A stretch of 64,000 bases of DNA from Pseudomonadota bacterium (GTDB lineage: Bacteria > Pseudomonadota > Alphaproteobacteria > Acetobacterales > Acetobacteraceae), in the NCBI GenBank assembly GCA_021780935.1, contig JAJXXT010000122.1, forward strand, positions 1 through 64,000, given 5' to 3'. The notes beneath the pieces are model-generated. The model saw only the letters and a program-made list of their open reading frames with translations, was not told where the DNA came from and ran no database searches. The position numbers and the translations under genes are program-made. Each line of letters starts with the position of its first letter. Position 1 is the first letter of the stretch. Of the stretch, positions 47,123 to 55,790 are shown piece after piece.

Positions 47123-47608
47123 TCATTCGCCGGCACCTAGCTTCGGACCCGACGCGTTGAACTCGTCAAGCATGCGGTCGGCTTCCGTTTGCAACCGATC
47201 CAGGCTCGCCACCAGAACCTCCGCCGCCCCCTTCGGCAACGTGGCCAACAGCCGGCGCTGACGCTGGCGGGCCACCGCCAGAATGGCGTCGTGCATCTCC
47301 CGCCCCGGTTTCGCGAGCCAAATCAGAATGCGACGCGCATCCCGCTCATCGGGCGTTCGCGTGACATAGCCGCGCCGCTCCAACCGCTCGACCGAAAGCC
47401 CGACCCACGCCTTGTCGGTCGCCAGCACGCGGCTGATGTCGCGCGCCGTGGTGGGTTCGGCTACGCCGATGATCGACATCACGCGCCACTCCGGCAGCGT
47501 GATGTCGAACTGCTCACGATACCGGCGCGCGGCATAGAGCGCGAACGTGTTGGACAGTCGCAGCACCCGATATGACACCATGTCGGCGACGGAACGCGGC
47601 TCGCGCAT
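47123..47608 (-). CDS. MarR-family regulator
   Basis: 161-residue winged-helix regulator: dimer helices at both ends, the helix-turn-helix around TARDISRVLATDKAWVGLS, and wing TPDERDARRILIWL with the conserved D-x-R. It is divergent from the sugar-lactonase and importer operon (47689-51312), with a palindrome in the 80-base gap, so it probably controls that operon and itself. The inducer is unknown; aromatic acids are common for this family. Confidence 0.88.
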   Translation of the reverse strand: MREPRSVADMVSYRVLRLSNTFALYAARRYREQFDITLPEWRVMSIIGVAEPTTARDISRVLATDKAWVGLSVERLERRGYVTRTPDERDARRILIWLAKPGREMHDAILAVARQRQRRLLATLPKGAAEVLVASLDRLQTEADRMLDEFNASGPKLGAGE

Positions 47609-47650
47609 CCCTCGGACCTAGCCTTGACCCTCGCCGCGATCAAGTCATAT

Positions 47651-47665
47651 GGTAGTGATCACACC
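47651..47665. promoter_or_regulatory. candidate MarR operator (GTGATCAC core)
   Basis: Palindrome GTGATCAC (47655-47662), flanked by GG and CC two bases further out on each side, sits between the divergent marR and lactonase genes. It is the only clear symmetric site in the gap and would overlap both promoters. Confidence 0.45.
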
Positions 47666-47688
47666 TATTTAGGCGGGAAACGAGGCGC

Positions 47689-48579
47689 TTGGACATCGTG
47701 TGCATCACCGCGGTCTCCTGCGATCTCGGCGAGTCCCTCTACTGGGACGCGCAGGCGCGCCGGCTGCGCTGGGTCGATGCATGGAAGTCGCGGGTCTTCT
47801 CGTTCGACCCGGTGACGAGCGAAACCGCCACCACAGACCTGGCGCAGGCGCTGGGGGAACGCCCCATCGGCTCGATCGCTGGGTGTCATGACGGCACTCT
47901 GGTCGCGGGTGTGAGGGGCGGCTTCTACCGTATCGATATCGAGACGAAACAGGTTGAGCTTCTGGCCGCCGTCGAGACCGACCGTCCGGCAACCAACCGG
48001 CTGAACGACGGCAAATGCGACCGCGCGGGCCGGTTCTGGTGCGCCTCCGTGAACACCGACCACCAAAGCCCGACCGCGGCTCTGTGGTGCCTCGCGGCCG
48101 GACGTACGCCGGCGCTGAAGCAGGACGGTCTGACGGTCGGCAACGGCATTGCCTGGAGCCCCGACGACCGGTGGATGTATCTCGCCGACACCTTCACCGG
48201 CACCGTGTGGCGCTACGCGTTCGACCTCGCCTCGGGCTGCCTTGCGGAACGGCAGCGCTTCATCTCCACCGCCCATATCCGCGGCGATGTCGACGGTGCG
48301 ACGGTCGACGCCGATGGCTGCTACTGGGCGGCCCTGTTTCGCGGCGGCGCGGTGGCGCAGTTTGATCCCCTGGGGAAGCTGATCCGTCATCTACGTGTGC
48401 CGGTCTCGAATCCGACGATCTGCGCCTTCGGCGGGCCGGATCTCGACATTCTCTACGTCGCCTCCGCCAGCCGGTTTCTCGACGCCGCCGCGCGGCACGC
48501 GCAACCGCTGGCGGGGCATGTCTTCGCCATCCACGGCCTCGGCACACGCGGTATCGCGGAACCGAAATTCGCCGGCTGA
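47689..48579 (+). CDS. SMP-30/gluconolactonase family sugar lactonase
   Basis: Six-bladed beta-propeller enzyme that hydrolyses sugar lactones with a divalent metal. The 296-residue protein has the metal ligands in place: Glu in GESLYWDA (near residue 15), Asn in NRLNDGKCDRAGRFWCAS, and Asn/Asp in VGNGIAWSPDDRWMYLADT. The start is TTG at 47689 with GAGG five bases upstream; a GTG at 47698 is an alternative. It leads the operon with a SsuABC-type importer and is divergent from a MarR gene. Confidence 0.88.
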   Translation: MDIVCITAVSCDLGESLYWDAQARRLRWVDAWKSRVFSFDPVTSETATTDLAQALGERPIGSIAGCHDGTLVAGVRGGFYRIDIETKQVELLAAVETDRPATNRLNDGKCDRAGRFWCASVNTDHQSPTAALWCLAAGRTPALKQDGLTVGNGIAWSPDDRWMYLADTFTGTVWRYAFDLASGCLAERQRFISTAHIRGDVDGATVDADGCYWAALFRGGAVAQFDPLGKLIRHLRVPVSNPTICAFGGPDLDILYVASASRFLDAAARHAQPLAGHVFAIHGLGTRGIAEPKFAG

Positions 48580-48625
48580 CCCACGAACCGGGCGGGCGGC
48601 GGGCAACAACAAAAGGGAGGATGAA

Positions 48626-49690
48626 ATGTGGACACGGACAGGACGGCAACGCCAGCGGCTTTGGGGGATGGCCGTGGCGTTGGCTTCGGGACTTGCCTGG
48701 GCGGTCGCGGCACTTGGCGTGCCGGCCAAGGCCCAGGCGCAGCCGCCGCTCAAGGCGAGCGTCGGCTATTATCCCGGTGCGTTGATCTCGCTGCCGGTGC
48801 TGGTTGCCCACGATCGGAATTTCTTTGCGCGTGACGGGTTGTCGGTTCGTCTCGTTCCCATCGCGACCGGCCCCGCGATGACCGCGGCCGTCGCCAGCGG
48901 CAGCGTGACCTTCGTCAACAACTCGTGGGACAATCTTCTGGTCGCCGTCCAGCACGGATTGCCCATCCGCGGTGTCGTGGGCTCCACGGTCAAGGTTCCG
49001 TTTGCCCTGGTCGCCCGCAAGGGCATCGCACTGCCGCATCTGGCGCAGGGCTACCCCGCCGTTATCAAGGATCTCGTCGGCAAGAAATGGGGCGTGCTCG
49101 CGCTCGGTGTTTCCCTGCAGTATATGGACGAGAAACTGCTGACCGATGCCGGCTACAAGGCCAACGCCGTGACCTATCTCGCGGTCGGCCTGCCGAACAC
49201 CGCTCTGCCCGCGCTGCAGCGTGGCATCGTCGATACCTATCTCAGCATCCAGCCGCTGCCCGCGATCATCGAGGCCACGCATGAGGGCACCGTGGTCGTC
49301 GACCTCGCGCAAAATCAGGGGCCGGCGGCGTTCCACAACCTTGGCTACAACGGCTGGTGGGCGTCCACCGACACCATCGATCACCACCCCCAGGTGGTGG
49401 CGCGCTTCGTAAAGGCGATGGAAGACTCCTACTGCTGGTATCGCAAACCGGCCAATCTCGACGCCGTAGTTGCGATCATGCAACACTACGCCAAAGTGCC
49501 GCAGCTCTCCGCCGCCGAGTACAAGAGGATGGTGCAACGCCTGATCCCCACCTTCGGCCTCGCCATCACCAGGCACACGATCGATACGTGGTCGCAACTT
49601 CTTCAGTCGCAGGGACAGCTTCATGCGCCGGGGAAGCGATCGCAGGTCATCATCAAGACATCGGCGGAGCACTTCGCCTGCCGGGGTTAG
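48626..49690 (+). CDS. ABC importer substrate-binding protein (SsuA/TauA/ThiY type)
   Basis: Periplasmic binding protein of the nitrate/sulfonate/taurine class. The 354-residue protein has a signal peptide cleaved after AKAQA, then VGYYPGALISLPVLVAHDRNF, the typical NMT1-like opening, and AAVASGSVTFVNNSWDNLLV in the ligand cleft. ATG at 48626 has GGGAGG nearby. It is followed by its ATPase and permease. The ligand is unknown; lactonase and MarR neighbours suggest a carbon compound rather than nitrate. Confidence 0.9.
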   Translation: MWTRTGRQRQRLWGMAVALASGLAWAVAALGVPAKAQAQPPLKASVGYYPGALISLPVLVAHDRNFFARDGLSVRLVPIATGPAMTAAVASGSVTFVNNSWDNLLVAVQHGLPIRGVVGSTVKVPFALVARKGIALPHLAQGYPAVIKDLVGKKWGVLALGVSLQYMDEKLLTDAGYKANAVTYLAVGLPNTALPALQRGIVDTYLSIQPLPAIIEATHEGTVVVDLAQNQGPAAFHNLGYNGWWASTDTIDHHPQVVARFVKAMEDSYCWYRKPANLDAVVAIMQHYAKVPQLSAAEYKRMVQRLIPTFGLAITRHTIDTWSQLLQSQGQLHAPGKRSQVIIKTSAEHFACRG

Positions 49691-49705
49691 GGCGCCGATA
49701 GCGCG

Positions 49706-50485
49706 ATGTCCAGCACCGCGGCAGCCGCCGTCCCCGACATCCAGGTACGCGAACTTGTTGTCCGCTTCGGTACGGCCGGGCCTGTTCTCGCCGGCGTCGA
49801 TCTCGACGTGCCGAAAAGCCAGTTCGTTGCCTTGATCGGCGCCAGCGGCTGCGGCAAGACGACGCTGCTCAACGTGATCGCCGGCCTGGTCCCAAAAACC
49901 GGTGGAACGGTCGCGATCCGCGGCCGGCCACCGGCGGCGGGGCGCTCCGACATCTGCTATATTCTGGCCCGCGACGCGCTGCTGCCCTGGCGCACGGTGC
50001 TCGGCAATGTCGCCTACGGAATGGAGTTGTCAGGCATCGAGCGCGCCGAGCGCAACGAACGCGCCCTTACCTATCTGGGAAAAGTGGGTCTGCGCGACTA
50101 CGGCGACTTCTATCCCTCTCGGCTGTCCCAGGGCATGCGCCAGCGCGCCTCCCTGGCCCGCGCCTTCGCGGTGGAGCGCAGCCTGTATCTGATGGACGAG
50201 CCGTTCAGCGCGCTGGACTCGCAGACGAAGCTGATCCTGCACGACCAGTTGCTCGGCCTGTGGGAGAGCAGCCACGCAACCGTCGTGTTCGTGACACACG
50301 ATATCGGTGAGGCGATCACGCTGGCCGATCGTGTCATTGTCATGTCGAAACGCGGTTCTGGGGTGGTGGAGGAGATCCGCGTCGATCTGCCGCGGCCACG
50401 CTCGGCCGAAGCTCTCCAGGCCGACCAAGCCTATCACGAACTCTATCGCCGGACATGGACCGCGCTGAAGGCGAGCGCCGCATGA
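49706..50485 (+). CDS. ABC importer ATP-binding protein (SsuB/TauB type)
   Basis: 259-residue ATPase powering the importer. Walker A is GASGCGKTT, the Q-loop region is AGRSDICYILARDALLPWRTV, and the signature reads LSQGMRQR (usual LSGGMRQR, Gly to Gln). Walker B is LYLMDEPFSALDS and the switch His is in VTHDIGEA. The signature change at the third position is tolerated in some members. The start lies 15 bases after the binding-protein gene, and the stop overlaps the permease start by four bases. Confidence 0.92.
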   Translation: MSSTAAAAVPDIQVRELVVRFGTAGPVLAGVDLDVPKSQFVALIGASGCGKTTLLNVIAGLVPKTGGTVAIRGRPPAAGRSDICYILARDALLPWRTVLGNVAYGMELSGIERAERNERALTYLGKVGLRDYGDFYPSRLSQGMRQRASLARAFAVERSLYLMDEPFSALDSQTKLILHDQLLGLWESSHATVVFVTHDIGEAITLADRVIVMSKRGSGVVEEIRVDLPRPRSAEALQADQAYHELYRRTWTALKASAA

Positions 50486-51312
50486 CCGACATCGTCCGCA
50501 GCGAGGCCGGGCTGGGTGCTGCATCCGCCCCACCGGGTCGCCGTTCGGCGGCGGTTCTGGTGGCACGTTTCGCGTTTCTTGTCGCCTTCCTTGCCTTGTG
50601 GCAGGGCGTGGTCGCCACCGGCCTCGCCAATCCGGCCTTCGTGGCGACGCCGCTCGGTGTTGCGCGCTCGCTCGTCGCCTTGATCGCGAGCGGCGAGCTG
50701 CTGCCCAACCTCGCGACCACGCTGATCGAGATCCTGATTTCCTTTGTCGCCTCGGTGGTCTTCGGGGTGGCCTCCGCGATTGTTCTGGACCGCAACGATC
50801 TCCTCCACCGGGCGCTGTCGCCGTTTCTCACCGCATTCAACAGCATGCCCCGCATTGCGCTCGGTCCGCTGTTCATTCTCTGGTTTGGCATCGGCATCAC
50901 CTCGAAGGCCGTCCTCGCCTTCTCGCTGGGATATTTCATCATGCTGCTCAGCACGCTGGGCGGCCTCAAGAATGTCGACCGCGACCTGCTGCTGATGTCG
51001 CGCCTGTTCGGCGCATCGGAAGCCCGGCTGTTCTGGCATGTCCGCCTGCCGTGGGCGCTGCCCAGCGTGTTCGCGGGGCTGCGCCTCTCGCTGATCTATT
51101 GCAGCGCGGGTGCGGTGATCGGCGAAATGATCGCCGCGCAGAGCGGCCTGGGATTGCTGGTGCAATCCTTCAGCGGGCGGTTCGACGTCGCGGGCGTGAT
51201 GGCAATCATCCTCGTCGTGGCACTCATGGTCATGGTGCTCACCTCGCTGATGGATCTCTGCGAGCATCGGCTGCTGGCGTGGAGCAGGGGCAGCACCAAC
51301 GTCCCCGGCTGA
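50482..51312 (+). CDS. ABC importer permease (SsuC/TauC type)
   Basis: 276-residue inner-membrane permease with six predicted helices. The cytoplasmic coupling loop reads EARLFWHVRLPWALPSVFAGLRL, a form of the EAA motif. ATG at 50482 overlaps the ATPase stop (ATGA). It is the last gene of the 47689-51312 operon and converges with the MFS gene 39 bases on. Confidence 0.92.
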   Translation: MTDIVRSEAGLGAASAPPGRRSAAVLVARFAFLVAFLALWQGVVATGLANPAFVATPLGVARSLVALIASGELLPNLATTLIEILISFVASVVFGVASAIVLDRNDLLHRALSPFLTAFNSMPRIALGPLFILWFGIGITSKAVLAFSLGYFIMLLSTLGGLKNVDRDLLLMSRLFGASEARLFWHVRLPWALPSVFAGLRLSLIYCSAGAVIGEMIAAQSGLGLLVQSFSGRFDVAGVMAIILVVALMVMVLTSLMDLCEHRLLAWSRGSTNVPG

Positions 51313-51351
51313 ACGGCGCGCGTCGCACCTCGTGTCAGGCCGCCGGGGTCG

Positions 51352-52962
51352 TTACTCCATCACGTCGTGTGCCGACGGCTTTGCGACGATGGTCGGGCGG
51401 CGCATGATGAACAGCAGCACGATCGCGGGCAGCGAGGTCCACACCATCAGCTTGTAGTCGTCGATATAGCCGATAACGCTGGCCTGAAAGTTGATCATCT
51501 GGTCAAGCACCGCCGCACCCAGCGGGTTGTTGGGCGAGAGCCCCGCGCCAAACGGGATCGTAGTCGTCGCCGGCAGGCTGAGCGGTGCCAGCGACAGCGC
51601 CGATCCCAGTGGCTTGATCGGTGCCATCGCGGCACCTGGTCCCGCACTCAGGAGCCGGTTGAACGGTGTGATCAGAGCAGCCAGCGCGGAGTGCACGATC
51701 TGCTGGTTGCGTGCCAGCACCAGCTCGGTCACCGAGACCCCAATGGCCGAGCCGATATTGCGGAACAGGCTGAGCAACGCCGTGCCATCGCCACGCATGG
51801 CAGGGTCGAGGGTAGCAAACGCCACGACCTGCAAAGGCACAAACACAAAGCCCATGCCGAAACCCTGGACGATGATGGTGGTAATGATCTCCCGCTCACC
51901 GACGTCAGGCGTCCAGGTGGCCATCTCCCAGAACGACCAACACATCACGGCAATACCGAAGCCCATCAGCTTGCGCGGATCGACGCGCGTGGTGAGCCGG
52001 CCGACGATCATCATCGCCGCCATCGTCCCGATGCCACGCGGCGCCATGATGAGGCCCGCGGTCTCCACAGGATAGCCGGCCAGCGTCTGCAGATAGGGCG
52101 CCAGCAAGGCCGAGGAGGCGAGCAGCACCACCCCCACCGAGAACATCAGCGCCGACGAAGCCGAGAAATTCGCGTTCCGAAAAATTCGCGGCGGAATGAA
52201 CGGCTTCTTGGCAGTGAAAATGTGCACGATGAACAGATAGAATCCGACGCCCGCGAGCACCGCCTCCACCACGATCTCCCGCGCACTGAACCAATCCTTG
52301 GTCTCACCGCGGTCGAGCATCATCTGGAACGCGCCAACCCCCATGGCCAGCGCCATGAACCCGGTCCAGTCGAAGCGCATGCCGGTGTTGGGCTCGCCTC
52401 GCGACATGAAGACCATGAGGCCCGCGATCGCCAGGATGCCGAATGGGAGGTTGACGTAGAACACCCAGCGCCAGTTGTAGTGCTCCGTCAGAAAGCCACC
52501 GAGCGTCGGCCCGAGGATGGGCCCTACCATCACCCCCATGCCCCAGATCGCCATCGCCTGGCCGCGTTGCTCGGCGGGATAGATGTCGAGCATGGTCGCC
52601 TGGCTGAGCGGCACCAGCGCCGCGCCAAACATGCCCTGGATCAGCCGGAACGCTACGATCTGAACCAGCGACTGCGCCGCGCCGCAGGCCATCGAGGCGA
52701 CCGTGAACCCGGCGAGGCAGGCGACGAAGAGTTGCTTGCGCCCGAAGCGCATCGCCATCCAGCCCACCGGCGCGGTCATGATCGCCGCGGCGACGACGTA
52801 GGAGGTGAGCACCCAGGTGATCTGGTCCGTGGTCGCGCCCAGCGCGCCCTGCATATAGGGCAGCGCCACGTTCGCGATCGTGGAATCCAGCGCCTGCATC
52901 AGCGTCGCCGCCATAAGGCAGACGGTGATGATGCCGCGATGCGGTGTCGTCGACGGATTCAC
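51352..52962 (-). CDS. EmrB-type DHA2 MFS drug/H+ antiporter
   Basis: 536-residue, 14-helix exporter. The DHA2 opening ALDSTIANVALPYMQGALGA and the following WVLTSYVVAAAIMTAPVGW are clear, and PILGPTLGGFLTEHYNWRW is motif C. It follows the HlyD-type gene by 15 bases in the same operon, whose first gene is a MarR regulator. It resembles EmrB more closely than the pump at 27.8 kb does, in particular in its first helix. Substrate unknown. Confidence 0.92.
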   Translation of the reverse strand: MNPSTTPHRGIITVCLMAATLMQALDSTIANVALPYMQGALGATTDQITWVLTSYVVAAAIMTAPVGWMAMRFGRKQLFVACLAGFTVASMACGAAQSLVQIVAFRLIQGMFGAALVPLSQATMLDIYPAEQRGQAMAIWGMGVMVGPILGPTLGGFLTEHYNWRWVFYVNLPFGILAIAGLMVFMSRGEPNTGMRFDWTGFMALAMGVGAFQMMLDRGETKDWFSAREIVVEAVLAGVGFYLFIVHIFTAKKPFIPPRIFRNANFSASSALMFSVGVVLLASSALLAPYLQTLAGYPVETAGLIMAPRGIGTMAAMMIVGRLTTRVDPRKLMGFGIAVMCWSFWEMATWTPDVGEREIITTIIVQGFGMGFVFVPLQVVAFATLDPAMRGDGTALLSLFRNIGSAIGVSVTELVLARNQQIVHSALAALITPFNRLLSAGPGAAMAPIKPLGSALSLAPLSLPATTTIPFGAGLSPNNPLGAAVLDQMINFQASVIGYIDDYKLMVWTSLPAIVLLFIMRRPTIVAKPSAHDVME

Positions 52963-52977
52963 GGCGCCACCCGGCGG

Positions 52978-54072
52978 TTACCAGGGCCAGAGGTCGGAGA
53001 ACGTGCGCACATGGCTGGTGTCGATATTCGCGGTGACGCTCATCCCCGCGCGCAGCGGCGGCGCGCCCTTCACGGGCTTGAGCACGATACGCAGCGGAAT
53101 GCGCTGCACCACCTTGACCCAGTTGCCGGACGCGTTCTGTGCCGGCAGTACCGAGAACTCGGCGCCCGAGGCCGGCGCGATACTCTGCACCACACCCTTC
53201 CAGACGCGGCCGGGATAGGTGTCGACGGAGACGCGCACCTTGTCGCCGGGCTTCACCCAGGTCAGCTCCGTCTCCTTCGGGTTGGCTTCAACCCAGGGAT
53301 CGGTATTGGAAACCAGGCCGAACGCCGCCGTCGCCGCCGGCAGATAGGTACCGACGGTCAGGTTCGACACCTGCGTGACGATTCCGGGAAACGCCGCCCG
53401 AACGATGCTGTGATTGTATTCGCGCTGAGCCTCGGCAAGCTTCGCCTGCATGGCGGCGACTGCGGGCAGTTGGTCAACCGGCAGGTCCGGGCTGCCGCCA
53501 ATCTGAATCAACTGGACCTGCGCCTGCTCCTGAAGCGAGCCGAGCGTGGCGCTGTCAGCCGCAAGCTTGTAGCGCGCGGCGTCGTAATCGGAGCGAGCAA
53601 CAACCCCCTTGCCCACCAGCCGCGCCGCCCGCTCGAACGTGATGCGGTCAGAGGCAACGTTGGCGGCCATCGCCGCCTCGTCCTTCAACATGCGCTGGTA
53701 GTCGCGCTGCTGCGCCATGGCGTTGATGCGCGCGGCGGCGAGATTGGCGCGGGCGAGGTCGATCGCGATCTTGAAGGACCGCGGGTCGAGCCGGAACAGA
53801 ACCTGGCCCTTGGTGACGCGTTCGCCCTCATGCACGTCAATGCTCCCGACGATCCCGGAAACATCGGTCGCCACCAGCAGTTTGCCGGCCCGCACGTAGG
53901 AGTCACTGATCGACACCCAGCGGCCGCTGTTCAGCCAGTATGCGACCGCGGCGATCAGCACGAGTGCGATGCCACCCAGCATCAGCAGCGGGCGGAGCAC
54001 ACGCGTACGATTGCGAGGGCGCGCGAGCACCGCCGCGTCGCCGACGCGGCCGGTAACGGTTGCTTCGGACAT
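52978..54072 (-). CDS. HlyD/EmrA-type membrane fusion protein
   Basis: 364-residue adaptor: one N-terminal helix (residues about 27-47), then DSYVRAGKLLVATDVSGIVGSI as the lipoyl half-domain. A coiled-coil hairpin and the barrel segment SNTDPWVEANPKETELTWVKPG follow. The start shares one base with the MarR stop, so it is translationally coupled. Partner of the MFS gene downstream. No TolC-like gene is in the window. Confidence 0.9.
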   Translation of the reverse strand: MSEATVTGRVGDAAVLARPRNRTRVLRPLLMLGGIALVLIAAVAYWLNSGRWVSISDSYVRAGKLLVATDVSGIVGSIDVHEGERVTKGQVLFRLDPRSFKIAIDLARANLAAARINAMAQQRDYQRMLKDEAAMAANVASDRITFERAARLVGKGVVARSDYDAARYKLAADSATLGSLQEQAQVQLIQIGGSPDLPVDQLPAVAAMQAKLAEAQREYNHSIVRAAFPGIVTQVSNLTVGTYLPAATAAFGLVSNTDPWVEANPKETELTWVKPGDKVRVSVDTYPGRVWKGVVQSIAPASGAEFSVLPAQNASGNWVKVVQRIPLRIVLKPVKGAPPLRAGMSVTANIDTSHVRTFSDLWPW

Positions 54073-54518
54073 CAGGCGGCCTCCACCTCGCGGGCACGCA
54101 GGCCGGCGATCACATTTTCCTTCATCCGCTCCATCGCTGTCGCGACCGCGGCAATCTCGGCGCGCGAGAGCCCCTTGGTAATCGCGTCCAGCATATCCGC
54201 TCGCTCATGCGCCAGCGCCTTCAGCGCCGGAGCGGCCCCCCGCGTGAGGTGCAGGCGCCAGATCCGCCGGTCGGCGGGGTCATCGCGCCGCTGCACCATG
54301 CCGCTGGCCTCCAGCCGGTCGATCAGCCGCGCGATGGTGATCGGCTCGACCTCCAGGATCTCGGACAGTTCCTTTTGCGAGAGCCCGGGCTGCCGTTCCA
54401 GGTACATCAGGATCTTCCACTGCGCGAGCGTCAGGCCCTGGGAAGCAGCGCGGCGGTCCGCCTCCATCCGGGAATGCCGGGCGAGGTCGTGCAGCAGGAA
54501 AAGCAGGTCATCTGTCAT
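54072..54518 (-). CDS. MarR-family regulator of the EmrAB-like operon
   Basis: 148-residue winged-helix protein: LTLAQWKILMYLERQPGLSQ, the recognition helix around LEVEPITIARLIDRLE, and the wing DDPADRRIWRLHLT. ATG at 54518 has no ribosome binding site, but the predicted transcript begins at about the same base, so the mRNA may be leaderless. An inverted repeat covers the promoter. It is first in an operon with a HlyD-MFS pump, the same layout as emrRAB. Confidence 0.9.
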   Translation of the reverse strand: MTDDLLFLLHDLARHSRMEADRRAASQGLTLAQWKILMYLERQPGLSQKELSEILEVEPITIARLIDRLEASGMVQRRDDPADRRIWRLHLTRGAAPALKALAHERADMLDAITKGLSRAEIAAVATAMERMKENVIAGLRAREVEAA

Positions 54519-54523
54519 GCCGC

Positions 54524-54553
54524 ATATAATAAGCAGCGTTATGATATTGTCAG
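54524..54553 (-). promoter_or_regulatory. MarR/EmrAB promoter with overlapping operator
   Basis: Minus-strand -35 CTGACA (54553-54548) and -10 TATTAT (54531-54526) are 16 bases apart, each one base off consensus. The inverted repeat ATATAATAA-N6-TTATGATAT (54524-54547, eight of nine pairs) covers the -10 box and the spacer. This is a textbook layout for MarR autorepression. Confidence 0.7.
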
Positions 54554-54611
54554 CCACCCAACCCATGCGCCGGAAGCAGCCCAGCCCAGCCGGGTGGGCG
54601 CCTTTCCGCCG

Positions 54612-55790
54612 TCACCGCGCCGCGAGAACCGCCAGCGTCTCGCGCGCGATCGTTGCCTCCTCGTCGGTTGGGATGACATAGGCGGCGACCCTGCTGTCCG
54701 CGGCGGAAATCAGCGGGCCATGGACGGCATTGCGCTCGGCGTCGAGCACCAGGCCGAACCAGGCGCAGCGTGCGGCGATGGCGGCGCGCAGGGCAGCATC
54801 GTTCTCGCCGATCCCCGCGGTAAAGATCACCGCGTCCACGCCGCCCATCGCCGAGGCCAGCGCGGCAAACGCGGCGGCCGCGCGATAGGCGAAAACATCG
54901 AGCGCCAGCTGTGCCCTGGCGCCGCCATCGGCCCGCAGATCACGCACATCGCCGGAGATGCCGGAGAGCGCCTTGAGGCCACTCTCGTGATAGAGCAGAT
55001 GCTCGATGCTCGCGGCGTCCATCCCTCGCTCCATCAGGTAGAGCACGACCCCGGCATCAAGCTGGCCGGGCCGTGTCCCCATCACCAGCCCATCGAGCGC
55101 GGTGAAGCCCATGGTGCTGTCAACGCTGCGCCCGCCGACCATGGCACAGGCCGAGCAGCCGGACCCGAGATGGGCCGCGATGAGGCGCCCCGCGGCAAGC
55201 GCCGGCGCCATCGCCGCAAAGCGCCGCGCGATCCAGGCATAGGAGAGGCCGTGAAAGCCGTAGCGCCTCACGCCCTGGGCATAGAGTTCCTCCGGCAGCG
55301 CAAAACGGTCCGCGATTTCGGGGTGATCGCGATGAAACGCGGTGTCGAAACACGCAACCTGCGGCAGAGCCGGCGAATGGGCACGCAACCGGCGGATGGG
55401 GTCGAGATTATGCGGCTGATGCAGCGGCGCCAGCGGCACCAGGGCGTCGAGTTCCGCGAGCAACGCGGCATCGACCAGTGCCGGGCCGCGGCGCTTCGCG
55501 CCACCATGCACCACGCGATGGCCGACGGCGCATGGCGCACCCCCGCCATGCTCGCCGAGCCAGTCCAGCAGCATCCCCAGCGGATCATCCCCGGCACCGA
55601 GCACCCGCCCGGCGATCGGCCCTGAAGCGCCATGGACAGAGAATGACGGCGCATCGCTGCCCAGCCGCTCAATCTGCCCGCGCAGCACCCGCCGCGGCGC
55701 CGCGTCCGGCATGGTCGGCGCCGCCAGCTCGAACGCCTGGAATTTGAGGCTGGAGCTGCCGGCGTTGATGACGAGCAGCGGGCCGTTCAT
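54612..55790 (-). CDS. ackA: acetate kinase
   Basis: Interconverts acetyl phosphate plus ADP with acetate plus ATP. The 392-residue protein starts LLVINAGSSSLKFQ, the ASKHA phosphate-binding block. It continues with GHRVVHGG, FDTAFH, YGFHGLSY, AHLGSGCSACA, STMGFTALDGLVMGTRPG and TAGIGEN, all family markers with the catalytic Asp and Arg in place. ATG at 55790 overlaps the phosphotransacetylase stop by four bases. The preceding gene is also co-oriented, so acetyl-CoA can be routed to acetate or back. Confidence 0.95.
   Translation of the reverse strand: MNGPLLVINAGSSSLKFQAFELAAPTMPDAAPRRVLRGQIERLGSDAPSFSVHGASGPIAGRVLGAGDDPLGMLLDWLGEHGGGAPCAVGHRVVHGGAKRRGPALVDAALLAELDALVPLAPLHQPHNLDPIRRLRAHSPALPQVACFDTAFHRDHPEIADRFALPEELYAQGVRRYGFHGLSYAWIARRFAAMAPALAAGRLIAAHLGSGCSACAMVGGRSVDSTMGFTALDGLVMGTRPGQLDAGVVLYLMERGMDAASIEHLLYHESGLKALSGISGDVRDLRADGGARAQLALDVFAYRAAAAFAALASAMGGVDAVIFTAGIGENDAALRAAIAARCAWFGLVLDAERNAVHGPLISAADSRVAAYVIPTDEEATIARETLAVLAAR

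Noticed and set aside
51367..54681. A plus-strand open frame of about 1100 codons
   Set aside because: It is antisense to the MFS, HlyD and MarR genes, rich in Arg/His/Gln with no domain, and arises because GC-rich genes leave few stops on the opposite strand.
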